A DNA stretch of 37,322 nucleotides from Clostridia bacterium (GTDB lineage Bacteria; Bacillota; Clostridia; Oscillospirales; CAG-272): assembly GCA_017472285.1 (NCBI GenBank), contig JAFUQQ010000032.1:1-37322 (forward strand), given 5' to 3'. A program made the position numbers and the translations under genes. The number at the start of each line of letters is the position of its first letter. Position 1 is the first letter of the stretch. Below, piece after piece: positions 16,286 through 25,352 of this stretch. The notes below the pieces were generated by a model. The model was not told the DNA's origin, did no database searches, and saw nothing but the letters and a program-made list of their open reading frames with translations.

Positions 16286-18271
16286 ATGTATAAACTTTTG
16301 GAATTGAATCCGAAGCTGATGCCCTATAAATGTGACATCGATGACCGTCTGAAACTTTTGAAACAAACGAAAAAGAGAATTTTGCCCAAGGGAGGCAAGC
16401 TTTCCGATTTTGCGAATGCATATCTCTATTTCGGTTTTCATCACGTAAAAGGCGGTTGGGTTTATCGCGAATGGGCACCTGGCGCGGATCAGCTCTATCT
16501 GATGGGTGATTTCAACCATTGGGATAAAACGTCCCATCCGATGACAGCACTTGAGAACGGCAATTGGGAGATCTTCCTCAAAGGCGATGATGCGCTTTGG
16601 GAAGGTTGTAAGGTCAAAGTGGTCGTAGACTCCAAACTCGGACGCTCGGAACGTCTGCCCCTCTATACGCGTTATGCGACGCAGAACACAAAAAATTTCG
16701 TATGGACAGCAGAGATCATAGACGATAGCAAACCGTTCACATGGACGGATAAAGATTTTGTACCCGAAGACAAGCTTTTCATTTATGAAGCGCATATTGG
16801 TATGGCACAGGAAGAAGGCAAAGTCGGCACTTATTGTGAATTTACCGAAGAAATTCTCCCGCGTATCAAGGCGGCGGGTTATAATACCATTCAGCTCATG
16901 GCGATCATGGAACATCCGTATTATGCAAGCTTTGGTTATCAGGTGTCCAATTTCTATGCGGTTTCAAGCTGGTTCGGCAAACCCGATGATCTCAAACGAC
17001 TGATTAATAAAGCGCATAGACTCGGCATCCGCGTATTGCTTGATGTTGTTCATTCCCATGCTGTCAAAAACCATTCCGAAGGCATCAATATGTTTGACGG
17101 TACGGTATATCAGTTTTTCCATGACGGTATGAGAGGCGAGCATCCTGCTTGGGGCACGAAATGTTTCAATTATAATAATCCGGGAGTCATTCATTTCTTG
17201 CTTTCCAATCTGAAATTCTGGATGGAAGAATATCATTTTGACGGCTTCCGTTTTGACGGTATCACCTCTATGCTTTATAAGGATCACGGTCTTGGCGTGC
17301 ATTTCATGTCGGAAGCGCAGTATTTTTCCGATAATACCGACGTGGATGCGATCATTTATCTCCAGCTTGCCAACGAATTGATCCGTGAGATCAATCCGAA
17401 AGCGATCACCATTGCAGAAGATATGTCCGGTATGCCGGGTATGTGTATGCCGATCAGAGAAGGTGGTATGGGCTTTGATTACCGTCTGGCAATGGGTATT
17501 GCGGATATGTGGATCAAGACGGTCAGCAAAGATCATATCGAAGATTGGCAGATCAAAGATATCTGGCGTGAAATGTGTCTGCGCCGCGAAGCCGAAAAAA
17601 CGGTTGCATACGTGGAAAGTCATGACCAGGCACTCGTTGGTGACCAGACGATGATCTTCCGTCTGGCAAAGGATCATATTTATGAGGATATGGATAAGGC
17701 TTGTCATAATCCTATCATTGACAAGGCAATCGCCGTACACAAAATGGCACGTTTGTTCACGATTTCTGCAGGCGGTGAAGCTTATCTCAACTTTATGGGC
17801 AATGAATTCGGACATCCCGAATGGATTGACTTCCCCCGCGAAGGCAACAATTGGAGCTTTGAATATTGCCGCCGTCAATGGAGCCTTCAGGAAAATCCCT
17901 TCCTTAAATATATGGGACTCGGTGAATTTGACCGCGATATGCTGAAAGTAATCGGCACATCGGATATTTTCAAAGAATTTTTGCCGCAGCTTCTCGTTAT
18001 GAACGAAGAAAAGAAATCGATCGTTTATATGAGAGATGATCTGATCTTTGCTTTCAATTTTCATCCTGAAAATGATTATGAAGCGCATCTCCCGATGCTT
18101 GAAAAGGCAGATTTCGCACTCATACTCTCCTCTGACGATGAAAAATATGATGGTTACGGTCGCATGAAAAATCCCGAAAAAGAAGTGCAGATCTTCTCCT
18201 CCGAAGATTATCTCGACCTCACGATTCCTTCTTTCACGGCACTCGTGCTGAAAAAAGTAGAAACGGAATAA
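16286..18271 (+). CDS. glgB: 1,4-alpha-glucan branching enzyme of eukaryotic type
   Basis: The enzyme makes alpha-1,6 branches in glycogen. It has 661 residues: an N-terminal CBM48-like domain (about 40-150, with WVYREWAPGA and GDFNHW), a GH13 barrel and a C-terminal beta domain. Catalytic residues are D324 (FRFDGITSML), E378 (TIAEDMSGMP) and the H446-D447 pair (ESHDQALVGD). These segments, with GFDYRLAM and YLNFMGNEFGHPEWIDFPREGNN, match plant, fungal and animal branching enzymes far better than the usual bacterial GlgB. This is therefore the GH13_8-like form, known in some bacteria. It stands alone, without glgC, glgA or glgP beside it. The ATG at 16286 gives the family N terminus. Confidence 0.95.
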   Translation: MYKLLELNPKLMPYKCDIDDRLKLLKQTKKRILPKGGKLSDFANAYLYFGFHHVKGGWVYREWAPGADQLYLMGDFNHWDKTSHPMTALENGNWEIFLKGDDALWEGCKVKVVVDSKLGRSERLPLYTRYATQNTKNFVWTAEIIDDSKPFTWTDKDFVPEDKLFIYEAHIGMAQEEGKVGTYCEFTEEILPRIKAAGYNTIQLMAIMEHPYYASFGYQVSNFYAVSSWFGKPDDLKRLINKAHRLGIRVLLDVVHSHAVKNHSEGINMFDGTVYQFFHDGMRGEHPAWGTKCFNYNNPGVIHFLLSNLKFWMEEYHFDGFRFDGITSMLYKDHGLGVHFMSEAQYFSDNTDVDAIIYLQLANELIREINPKAITIAEDMSGMPGMCMPIREGGMGFDYRLAMGIADMWIKTVSKDHIEDWQIKDIWREMCLRREAEKTVAYVESHDQALVGDQTMIFRLAKDHIYEDMDKACHNPIIDKAIAVHKMARLFTISAGGEAYLNFMGNEFGHPEWIDFPREGNNWSFEYCRRQWSLQENPFLKYMGLGEFDRDMLKVIGTSDIFKEFLPQLLVMNEEKKSIVYMRDDLIFAFNFHPENDYEAHLPMLEKADFALILSSDDEKYDGYGRMKNPEKEVQIFSSEDYLDLTIPSFTALVLKKVETE

Positions 18272-18280
18272 AATAATAAT

Positions 18281-18312
18281 AAAAAAACTCTCCCGACAGG
18301 GAGAGTTTTTTT
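18281..18312. terminator. Bidirectional terminator between glgB and the M28 peptidase
   Basis: Stem CTCTCCC / GGGAGAG with a GACA loop, flanked by A7 and T7, so it works in both directions for the two convergent genes. Confidence 0.92.
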
Positions 18313-18327
18313 AGTTTGGAAGTCTGC

Positions 18328-19584
18328 TTACTGCGGCTTTTTACCGAGATATTTATTGATCTTTTCGACAATATTAGCGGGCATCTGTTTTTCGATCGGG
18401 AAATGCTTTGCATTCAGAACGCGGTCGGAGAAAAGAGCAACGAAACGGGCAGTTCTTTCCATGGATTCCGCGCTCAAAATATCGATCACGTCATAGCGGC
18501 AATGAATCTGAGATGCGCCCTGCGCTGCTCTGCGCATAAAGTTAACGGCAGGGATACCCTTGTCCGCAAACGGAATACAGTCAGAAGAATAGATATCCTG
18601 AATGACGTTCATCGGATAACCGATTTCTTTATAAAGGAATTCGATGATATGGCAGATGGATTCCGCACCGGTAACGACAGCATTATCGCGACCGAAGATC
18701 GGACCGGTCATGTCGATATTGATACAAAGTTTGATTTTATCGATCTCGTCTTCGTGTGCGGCAAGATATGCTTTACTGCCAAGAAGACCTCTTTCTTCGG
18801 AACCGCACCAGATGAAACGAACGGTACGTTTCGGGGGATTTGCTTTATAATAGCGGAGGAGTTCAAGAATGGTTGCGGTACCTGTTGCGTTATCGAACAT
18901 ACCGCGGCTGAAAACAACGGAATCGTAATGCGCCGTATAAACGATGACTTCATCGGGATGTTCCGTACCGGGAATTTCCGCAATGATATTCTGCGAATCG
19001 GCTTCGCCTTCATACTGAGAAAGCGTGATCTTGACTTTTTCGGGTTTGGCAACAACCATTTCCATGGCATCCGTCATACGCATACAAACGGAGGGGAGTC
19101 TGCCGTCTGCGATATGTTTAGCGCGGAGCATTCTCTTATCGAGATCCCATGTTTCTTTGGTGTCGCGGAAATTACCCGAAGGCGCGATGACACCGACAAC
19201 ACCCGCTTCAATTAGCTTTTTGAAGTCGCCCTGGCGGATACCTGCCGTAAGCAGTATGATCTTTCCTCTGACATCGGCGAGGTCAATGGGTTCAAGAGCT
19301 TCCACGTATGCAAATTCCGCTTCAATACCGTCAGCTGCGTCATTGCCGGAAAAACCGTAACCTGTGACTTCATATTCCTTATAGAAAGGTTCGGTCACTT
19401 CAAGCTTTGCCACCTTGATCTCATATCTCGGTGCTTTGAAGCTTTCAAAAACGGGTTCCACACCGATTTCTCTGATCTCGTCTGCAAGAATTTCTGCCGC
19501 TTTTTTCTCACCTTCAAACGTGGAAAGACGGACAAAATTCAATTTTTCGAGAAGTGCATACATTCTTTTTCCGCTGATATTCAT
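18328..19584 (-). CDS. M28 family zinc metallopeptidase
   Basis: This 418-residue predicted aminopeptidase has the zinc-site pattern of M28: H219 (TAHYDS), D231 (FDNATG), the catalytic Glu pair E263-E264 (GSEERG), a later NIDM, and IHCRYD near the C terminus. A protease-associated-like segment (about 85-180) is inserted before the catalytic part. There is no signal peptide or membrane helix, so it is likely cytoplasmic. The ATG at 19584 has a strong AAAGGAGG site; the frame extends 25 codons upstream through an intergenic GC-rich hairpin. It is a single gene, convergent with glgB. Confidence 0.93.
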   Translation of the reverse strand: MNISGKRMYALLEKLNFVRLSTFEGEKKAAEILADEIREIGVEPVFESFKAPRYEIKVAKLEVTEPFYKEYEVTGYGFSGNDAADGIEAEFAYVEALEPIDLADVRGKIILLTAGIRQGDFKKLIEAGVVGVIAPSGNFRDTKETWDLDKRMLRAKHIADGRLPSVCMRMTDAMEMVVAKPEKVKITLSQYEGEADSQNIIAEIPGTEHPDEVIVYTAHYDSVVFSRGMFDNATGTATILELLRYYKANPPKRTVRFIWCGSEERGLLGSKAYLAAHEDEIDKIKLCINIDMTGPIFGRDNAVVTGAESICHIIEFLYKEIGYPMNVIQDIYSSDCIPFADKGIPAVNFMRRAAQGASQIHCRYDVIDILSAESMERTARFVALFSDRVLNAKHFPIEKQMPANIVEKINKYLGKKPQ

Positions 19585-19710
19585 GATAGCCTCCTTTTCT
19601 GCCGTCCTAAGACAGCCCAAAGCGGCACCGCCGCTCCCAAAAAGCCGCGATATTTTCATTTCATTTTTTCGGCTATTGGTTTGATTTCATGCAATTTTCT
19701 ATAATAAAAA

Positions 19711-19755
19711 CGCGTGAAAAGCCGTTCAAGAGAAATTATGAACGGTTTTCACGCG
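19711..19755 (-). terminator. Terminator of the acyl ligase/ACP operon
   Basis: A 17-bp stem with one bulged base (CGCGTGAAAA-g-CCGTTCA / TGAACGGTTTTCACGCG) is followed on the minus strand by TTTTTATTAT. It lies 10 bases after the acyl carrier protein stop. Confidence 0.9.
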
Positions 19756-19764
19756 AAAAAATTT

Positions 19765-19998
19765 TTATTCTGCTTTTTCTTCGATGTAGCTTGCAACATC
19801 GCCGACAGTGATCAGACGGTGAATATCTTCATCTTCGATTTCAACGCCGAATTCTTCATCGCAGCGAAGCGCAAGTTCTGCAAGCTCGAGAGAATTGATA
19901 CCGAGGTCAGCTTCGAGTCTGGAATCTGCCTGGATCTCATCGGGGGAAAGACCGAAGCTTTCCGCAAGAATTGCTGTAATCTGTTCCATTACGTTCAT
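19765..19998 (-). CDS. Acyl carrier protein
   Basis: This 77-residue acidic protein has the phosphopantetheine attachment motif DLGINSLELAEL with S36 as the modified serine. The canonical motif is D-S-L; here Asn precedes the serine (N-S-L), an accepted variant. The ATG at 19998 has GGAG nine bases upstream; an upstream in-frame start adds only eight codons. It lies 68 bases downstream of an AMP-forming acyl ligase and shares its terminator. It may therefore be a dedicated carrier loaded by that ligase rather than the main fatty-acid ACP, which normally sits in a fab cluster. Confidence 0.93.
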   Translation of the reverse strand: MNVMEQITAILAESFGLSPDEIQADSRLEADLGINSLELAELALRCDEEFGVEIEDEDIHRLITVGDVASYIEEKAE

Positions 19999-20066
19999 GA
20001 TAAATCTCCAATCCCGCCGCATTGCGCGGCATATAAAAATGTTTTTCGGGTATTTTGCGATGCGCC

Positions 20067-21761
20067 TTATTTGATCTTATAGCGCATGATCTTTCTCGAA
20101 GTATTCTTTTCAAACTCTGTCTCGCGGATCTCAACGCACTTGATATGCTTGAAGGTCGGGAGCTTTTTATTCACGGTGTCAACGACTTCTTCGATCGCAC
20201 TTTGGATTTCCTCTTTGGTCTTACCCTCGAACTTATCGTAATCGGGATATACGAGTGCGGTGATAACGACTTCGCCCGCATCTTCACCTTTTCTGCCGAC
20301 AACGACAATTTCACTTATCAATTCAGAAGTACCGAGATATTCCTCAAGCTCTTCGGGGAATACGTTTTTACCGTTGCTTGCGATGATGACGTTTTTCTTT
20401 CTGCCCGTGATAAAGATATAATCTTCTTTATCCATATAACCGATATCGCCCGTTTTGAACCAGCCGTCTTCTGTGAAAACAGCAGCAGTCGCTTCGGGGT
20501 TCTTGTAGTAGCCGAGCATGACGGCATCACCGTGAACGGTGATCTCACCGGTTTCATCCGCGGGATCTTCTTTGTCGATACGCGCTTCCATATGGGTAAC
20601 GACAAGACCTGCGGAATGATATTTACGCTTATGCATCGGGTTGCAGGAAATGAGAGGCGAGCATTCCGTGATACCGTAACCTTCGCAGATTTTGATACCG
20701 AACGCATCAAAATCTTTCATCAGTTCGGGACGGAGAGGTGCGCCGCCGCAAACGATAAAGTCAAGTCTGCCGCCGAAGGCATCGATGATATCCTTGAACA
20801 TCTTGCGGCGAATGCTTCTGGGGAGCTTTCTCGCAATGGGCATCAGGGATTTCACCATCTTGGTCTTACCCTTCTTCTCGATCTCTGCCCAGATCTTCTT
20901 GTGCATCGTTTCCACGTAGAGCGGAACGAGGATCAGACCCGTGGGTTTGAAATTACTGAAATTGCGGAGTGTATTTTTAATGGAATCGTTGATAAACATC
21001 GTAACACCGATATTGGGTGCTGCGAGTTGAGAAATCGTAAACTCATATGCATGGTGGATGGGAAGCACGGAAACAAGAGAATCCTTATCATCTGCATCGA
21101 TGATCGCCGCGCAGTCGTAGGCACTGGTCGTCAGGTTTCTCTGGGAAAGCATAACGCCCTTGCTCGTGCCTGTCGTACCGGAGGTGAAAAGGATTGTACA
21201 AAGTGCATCCTTATCAACGACGTGGTTTTCAGCGGTGCGGTCGCCCTCATCGTATGCATTTTTACCGATCTCGAGCATTTCATCCAAGGTCATGAAACGG
21301 GGATCTTCCGGTCTTTCGCCATCGAAATCCATGCAAACGATATATTTTACCGTGGGCATATCGCCGTAAAGCGGCAAAATTTTCTTATGCATAGAGGACG
21401 TATAAACAAGGAGCTGAAGCTCACAAAGGTTTACGAAGTTCGTAAACTGCTCAGCAGAGATCTCCTTATCCAGAGGAACGATAACGCCGCCGCAGGAAAC
21501 CGTGGCAATATAAGTTGCAACGTAATCGGGATGGGTATCACCGGTAACGCCTGCAAATTCGCCTGCAACGCCGATCTTATTCATAGCAGAGCTAAGATAA
21601 TTGACGTGAGCGAGCATATCATTGAACGTGAAATGACGTTCCTGTTTTTTGTGCTTATAAACGTATCTGTCCTTATCGCCGTAACGCGCTGCCTGCTTGA
21701 CAACACCCTCATAAAGGGTATCAAATTCATAGACCATATGGGTGGGTTGACTGTTTTTCAC
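20067..21761 (-). CDS. AMP-forming acyl-CoA/acyl-ACP synthetase
   Basis: The enzyme activates a carboxylic acid as acyl-AMP and transfers it to a thiol. From the GTG at 21761 it has 564 residues. It shows the AMP-binding P-loop TSGTTGTSKG at about 193-202, EGYGITECSP, WFKTGDIGYMDKEDYIFITGRKKN, and C-terminal SNGKNVFPEELE and TSRKIMRYK with the catalytic lysine. This is the long-chain fatty-acid ligase type. The GTG start is preferred because AGAAGGAT lies upstream and a consensus promoter follows; the frame is open further but would run into the promoter. Its direct neighbour is an acyl carrier protein, which raises the possibility that the acceptor is ACP rather than CoA. Confidence 0.92.
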   Translation of the reverse strand: MKNSQPTHMVYEFDTLYEGVVKQAARYGDKDRYVYKHKKQERHFTFNDMLAHVNYLSSAMNKIGVAGEFAGVTGDTHPDYVATYIATVSCGGVIVPLDKEISAEQFTNFVNLCELQLLVYTSSMHKKILPLYGDMPTVKYIVCMDFDGERPEDPRFMTLDEMLEIGKNAYDEGDRTAENHVVDKDALCTILFTSGTTGTSKGVMLSQRNLTTSAYDCAAIIDADDKDSLVSVLPIHHAYEFTISQLAAPNIGVTMFINDSIKNTLRNFSNFKPTGLILVPLYVETMHKKIWAEIEKKGKTKMVKSLMPIARKLPRSIRRKMFKDIIDAFGGRLDFIVCGGAPLRPELMKDFDAFGIKICEGYGITECSPLISCNPMHKRKYHSAGLVVTHMEARIDKEDPADETGEITVHGDAVMLGYYKNPEATAAVFTEDGWFKTGDIGYMDKEDYIFITGRKKNVIIASNGKNVFPEELEEYLGTSELISEIVVVGRKGEDAGEVVITALVYPDYDKFEGKTKEEIQSAIEEVVDTVNKKLPTFKHIKCVEIRETEFEKNTSRKIMRYKIK

Positions 21762-21815
21762 AACAAATATCCTTCTTTCCGATAAAATTTCAGCTTTCGG
21801 GAACTTTACAATTTG

Positions 21816-21844
21816 ATTATATAAAAAAAACTGCGCTTTGTCAA
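21816..21844 (-). promoter_or_regulatory. Consensus promoter of the acyl ligase/ACP operon
   Basis: On the minus strand TTGACA (21844-21839) and TATAAT (21821-21816) are exactly 17 bases apart, with a T-rich spacer. It also excludes the upstream in-frame start of the ligase. Confidence 0.88.
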
Positions 21845-21949
21845 GTTTTTTTACCCTTTTTGTATAAAATACAAAAAAGCAAACCCGAAGCATGTTTATT
21901 CTAATTAATATAACGAATCAGAAACACAAAAAGGGACAAACGGGAAAAA

Positions 21950-21977
21950 AGAAAAGCAGGCTTTGACCTGCTTTTCT
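21950..21977 (-). terminator. Terminator after the RCC1-like gene
   Basis: The stem AGAAAAGCAGG / CCTGCTTTTCT with a 6-base loop is followed on the minus strand by TTTTTTC. It lies about 10 bases after the stop codon. Confidence 0.92.
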
Positions 21978-21985
21978 CAGTATGT

Positions 21986-23365
21986 TCACATCGTTTTGAT
22001 ACTTGCAATTCCAAAGACAGATGTTTGACCGTAAGTATTTTCACCCGTTGCAACAAGAGTACCGTTCTTGGTCAGACCAACGGTATGATTGCGACCCGCG
22101 GCAATGGCGATGATATCTTTCCAGAGCGTGACGTTGCACTGTCCCTGACCATTATGACCGACAGCAACGCAAGTACCGTCAGCTTTCAGACCGACCGTAT
22201 GAAAATTACCCGCAGCAATCGCCGTGATGTCTTTCCAGCGCGTGACTTCGCATTGCTTGTTGGCATTGTTGCCGACAGCGACACAAGTACCATCGGATTT
22301 CAGACCGACCGTATGGTAACCGCCCGTCGCAACCGTATGAATACCGCTCCATTTGATCGCGCCCCAATCTCCTTTTTTGATCGCACCGACAACGATCAGC
22401 GTACCATCGGATTTCAGCCCGACTGTATAGTTGGAATTTGCGGAAATGGCAACGATATCCGTCCAATCACGAACGTTACATTGACCGTAAGTATTGTCAC
22501 CCGTTGCAACACAGGTACCGTTTTCAAGCAAGCCCACGGAATGTCCCGCGCCTGCTGCGACCGCGTAGACATTGTTCCAATCGCTCACCTGGCATTGACC
22601 CAGATCTTTGTATCCTGTCGCAAGACAAGTACCATCCGACGTTAGACCGAGGGTATGATGTGTGCCGGCACAAACGGCGATCACGTCATTCCATTCGTTT
22701 ACGTTGATCTGCTGATACTGATCGTTACCCACAGCGACAACGGTATTGTCATAGCGAACAGCGACCGTATGTAGTCCGCCCGCCGCAATTGGCTGCGTCA
22801 TCATACGGGGAATGATGCGAGGTGTCGCACGGAGTCTGCGATGCAATTCCGTTGTCGTGCCCACATTCTTCTGTGTATCAGAAATCGCAGTGACCTCTCC
22901 CGTTTGTCCGTTGAACATTCTTGACGGAACCTCCTGACGATAATCGCCCGTTACCATCTTTTCTTTCTGAGGAGAAGGCGCGGTAGGCTTGACAGGAATC
23001 TGAATCGTTCTTTCCGCGGCTCTGGGAATCGTTAATGTCGTTCCCTGATTTCCCGAGGTTGTTTTTCTGATCGGCTGTTGTGTCATGGTAGGAGAATAAC
23101 GGTCGACTTCACTCTCCATTTTCGCTTGATTTTTAGCGATCGTAATAATCTTATTTTCCTGTGCTGCCGCAATTTCCGCCAATTTTGCGATCTGATAAAG
23201 CGGATAGATCAGAACAAGAAAGACAACGGCAAGAAGAAGCAAAAGCACCGCCGTTACGGTATCTTTCTCTATTTGCAACGCGGCAAGCGCGATACAAAGC
23301 GCGGCTCCGGCAATGCCGCCGATGACGGATATAAACTTCACTGCCTTAGCTTGTATTTCGGACAT
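21986..23365 (-). CDS. Membrane-anchored RCC1-like repeat protein
   Basis: This 459-residue protein has two adjacent hydrophobic segments near the N terminus (FISVIGGIAGAALCIALAAL and TAVLLLLLAVVFLVLIYPLY). A low-complexity linker rich in Pro, Thr and Gln follows to about residue 195, and then seven tandem repeats of about 38 residues. The repeat consensus is IAAG..HTVGLKSDGTCVAVG.N..GQC.V..WKDI, the RCC1/BLIP-II type, which should close into a seven-bladed propeller. Repeat 4 is degenerate (VVGAIKKGDWGAIKW). Ligand and role are unknown; protein binding or cell-surface sensing is possible. The ATG at 23365 has a GGAGG site. It follows the SGNH hydrolase gene in the same direction. Confidence 0.9.
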   Translation of the reverse strand: MSEIQAKAVKFISVIGGIAGAALCIALAALQIEKDTVTAVLLLLLAVVFLVLIYPLYQIAKLAEIAAAQENKIITIAKNQAKMESEVDRYSPTMTQQPIRKTTSGNQGTTLTIPRAAERTIQIPVKPTAPSPQKEKMVTGDYRQEVPSRMFNGQTGEVTAISDTQKNVGTTTELHRRLRATPRIIPRMMTQPIAAGGLHTVAVRYDNTVVAVGNDQYQQINVNEWNDVIAVCAGTHHTLGLTSDGTCLATGYKDLGQCQVSDWNNVYAVAAGAGHSVGLLENGTCVATGDNTYGQCNVRDWTDIVAISANSNYTVGLKSDGTLIVVGAIKKGDWGAIKWSGIHTVATGGYHTVGLKSDGTCVAVGNNANKQCEVTRWKDITAIAAGNFHTVGLKADGTCVAVGHNGQGQCNVTLWKDIIAIAAGRNHTVGLTKNGTLVATGENTYGQTSVFGIASIKTM

Positions 23366-23415
23366 AAAATTCCTCCGTTCCGCGGCATTTCGCCGCTGTT
23401 TTTTTGATTTTGCTT

Positions 23416-24096
23416 TTACCATCCCATATCAACGGTAAAAGCGCGGATATTTTCCAGAATGACCCGATATGCTTCCGCAGTCAGATGCATATATTCATCA
23501 TTCTGAAATTCTTTTTTTAAATAACCTGTGTTCGTATCGATCAGTACGGAATAACTGTCAATATAAGGTATCCTCATTTCCATGCAAAGTGCACGAATCC
23601 AAAGATTTCCTTCCAAAACGGCTTCTTTCGTCAACCTTTTATAATACTTGACGGACCGATCCGAAAGCGGAAGCATCGATTGCACTAAGATTTTCGTTTC
23701 GGGACTTGCTTTTTGTACAGAGAGTAACAGCTCACGGTAGATCGCCGTGAAACGCTCTCTCGAAAGCATCCCCGCGCCGCCCGAAACACCAACCGTGATC
23801 ACAAGGATCTGCGGTTTTTTGAGTGCTACGGCATCGGCAAGTGTCAGATCACGGTTTTCCGCCGCAAGATGCACACATCTCGTTCGGTTGACGGTTTCAA
23901 AAAGAACCGTATTCCCCGCACCTGACCAGACATGTTCCTTCGGGATTCCTCCCCGAAGTGCAAGATGCGCCGTCGTGGAATCTCCAAAAAACGTCATGCG
24001 TGTAATAGGATCATCCGCAAGAATGGGATGCTGACCTATGAAAATCAAAATACCAATACATAACAAAACAGAAATGGATTTGCGGAAAAGCTTCAA
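23416..24096 (-). CDS. Secreted SGNH/GDSL-type hydrolase
   Basis: The 226-residue protein begins with a clear signal peptide (basic start, SISVLLCIGILIFIGQHPILA core). It then has the SGNH block I motif FFGDST with catalytic S40, an ILVITVGVSGGAG segment, and a block V-like NDEYMHLTAEAY near residue 200. In the last motif the residue three before His204 is Glu (E201), with Asp one place earlier, a small departure from the usual D-x-x-H. Relatives deacylate cell-wall or surface glycans. The start is a TTG at 24096, supported by the signal peptide; AGGC-type pairing upstream is weak. It follows the metallo-hydrolase gene by 19 bases. Confidence 0.82.
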   Translation of the reverse strand: MKLFRKSISVLLCIGILIFIGQHPILADDPITRMTFFGDSTTAHLALRGGIPKEHVWSGAGNTVLFETVNRTRCVHLAAENRDLTLADAVALKKPQILVITVGVSGGAGMLSRERFTAIYRELLLSVQKASPETKILVQSMLPLSDRSVKYYKRLTKEAVLEGNLWIRALCMEMRIPYIDSYSVLIDTNTGYLKKEFQNDEYMHLTAEAYRVILENIRAFTVDMGW

Positions 24097-24115
24097 AAAG
24101 GATTTCGCCTGCCTT

Positions 24116-25066
24116 TTAATCGTTAGTCAGACGGTATACCTCGTTTTTATCGGATGCCAGAATGATCGTGCCTTCCAGATCGGTACGCAAAAGCGGTACG
24201 TTTGCATTGGCAAGACGGTCAAGGACTTCTTCCGTCGGATGTCCGTAGGAATTACCCGCACCGCAGGAAATAATTGCAAGATCGGGATCGCAAGCCGCAA
24301 GAAATTCTTCGCCTGTGGAAGTTCTGGAACCGTGATGTCCGATCTTCAGAACATCACATTTGAAAGCGGAAACGGGATTTTTTTCCAGCATCTGTTCTTC
24401 GCTCTCAACCGTTGCATCTCCTGTGAAAACAAAAGATGTTTCGCCGTAATCAAGACGGATTACGATACTGTAATCATTCGTATCCTTGACGTTATCAACA
24501 TCAACGGGACCGAGGATCGTAAACGAGGCTTCGCCTATTTGATAAGTATCTCCCATTTCACTCGGAATATACGAAAGACCTTTCGCATCCATCGCTTCAA
24601 ACATACCAAGCCAAAAAGCCTGACTTGCATCACACTCGGGCAAAATAATATTTTCAACGTCAACGGCTTCAATGACTTCTTCCGCCGCGCCGCCGTGATC
24701 GAGATGCGGATGCGTGATGATCATATATGTAAGCGTATCAATGCCGAGATCGCTGAGATAACCCGTAATGACTTCGTCGGAGTAACCGCTTGACGTACCG
24801 GCATCGATCAGCATATTTTCAGTACCGTCTTCCGTCGGCACACGGACAAGAATGGAATCCGCTTGCCCCACGTCGATATAATGAACTTGCAGATCGGAAA
24901 TGTTTGCTTCATTTTTCGTTCCGATCTCCGTCTTATCGTCGTCACCGCCGATATATTGCCAAGGCTCCGTGAGCCATGAGATCAGACCAAGGATCAATAC
25001 GATCACAAACGCAACGACCGACTTGATGATCTTCATTTGTTTTTTCTTACTGCGTCTTCTCGCCAT
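24116..25066 (-). CDS. ComEC-C-terminal-like metallo-beta-lactamase fold hydrolase
   Basis: This 316-residue protein has one N-terminal membrane segment (about 12-31) and then a metallo-beta-lactamase domain facing outward. Its metal site is ITHPHLDHGG (H119, H121, D123, H124). It has the ComEC-related features VHYIDVGQADS, FVFTGDA and LKIGHHGSRTST. It lacks the competence permease domain, so it is the stand-alone form common in Clostridia, probably a secreted or anchored nuclease or phosphodiesterase. AGGAGG precedes the ATG. It heads a series with the SGNH hydrolase and the RCC1-like protein, all with membrane or export signals. Confidence 0.9.
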   Translation of the reverse strand: MARRRSKKKQMKIIKSVVAFVIVLILGLISWLTEPWQYIGGDDDKTEIGTKNEANISDLQVHYIDVGQADSILVRVPTEDGTENMLIDAGTSSGYSDEVITGYLSDLGIDTLTYMIITHPHLDHGGAAEEVIEAVDVENIILPECDASQAFWLGMFEAMDAKGLSYIPSEMGDTYQIGEASFTILGPVDVDNVKDTNDYSIVIRLDYGETSFVFTGDATVESEEQMLEKNPVSAFKCDVLKIGHHGSRTSTGEEFLAACDPDLAIISCGAGNSYGHPTEEVLDRLANANVPLLRTDLEGTIILASDKNEVYRLTND

Positions 25067-25200
25067 AACAAAAAACCTCCTCTTTCATATAAAATTTTTT
25101 CATATATCTTTATTATATTCAAAACAACATCAACTTTTCCGCAAGTTTTGCATCTAAAAATGACATGATGAACGAAAACACAAGAGTTTAAAATGGAAAA

Positions 25201-25231
25201 AACGGTAATCTTCTTGTCGAAAATTACCGTT
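25201..25231 (-). terminator. Terminator of tRNA-Arg
   Basis: The stem AACGGTAAT / ATTACCGTT is followed on the minus strand by TTTTTT. It starts six bases after the tRNA 3' end. Confidence 0.9.
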
Positions 25232-25236
25232 CAATC

Positions 25237-25312
25237 TGGCGCGCCTGGGGGGATTCGAACCCTCGACCTACCGGTTCGTAGCCGGGCACTCTATCCACTG
25301 AGCTACAAGCGC
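25237..25312 (-). tRNA. tRNA-Arg (anticodon ACG)
   Basis: The 76-base cloverleaf on the minus strand has a full 7-bp acceptor stem (GCGCTTG / CAGGCGC), D stem GCTC/GAGT, anticodon loop CTACGAA with anticodon ACG, a TTCGAAT T-loop and an encoded CCA end. Two mismatches are seen: C-U at the top of the anticodon stem (27:43) and A-C in the T stem. Its own promoter and terminator suggest it is functional. It marks the left edge of the accessory region. Confidence 0.92.
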
Positions 25313-25352
25313 ATCCTATTTTGTTTGCTCCCTTTCGTTCGGGTGCTACGAC

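Noticed and set aside
20055..21785. Long plus-strand open frame (576 codons) opposite the acyl ligase
   Set aside because: It mirrors the AMP-ligase gene, which has clear motifs, promoter and start signal; the antisense translation resembles nothing.
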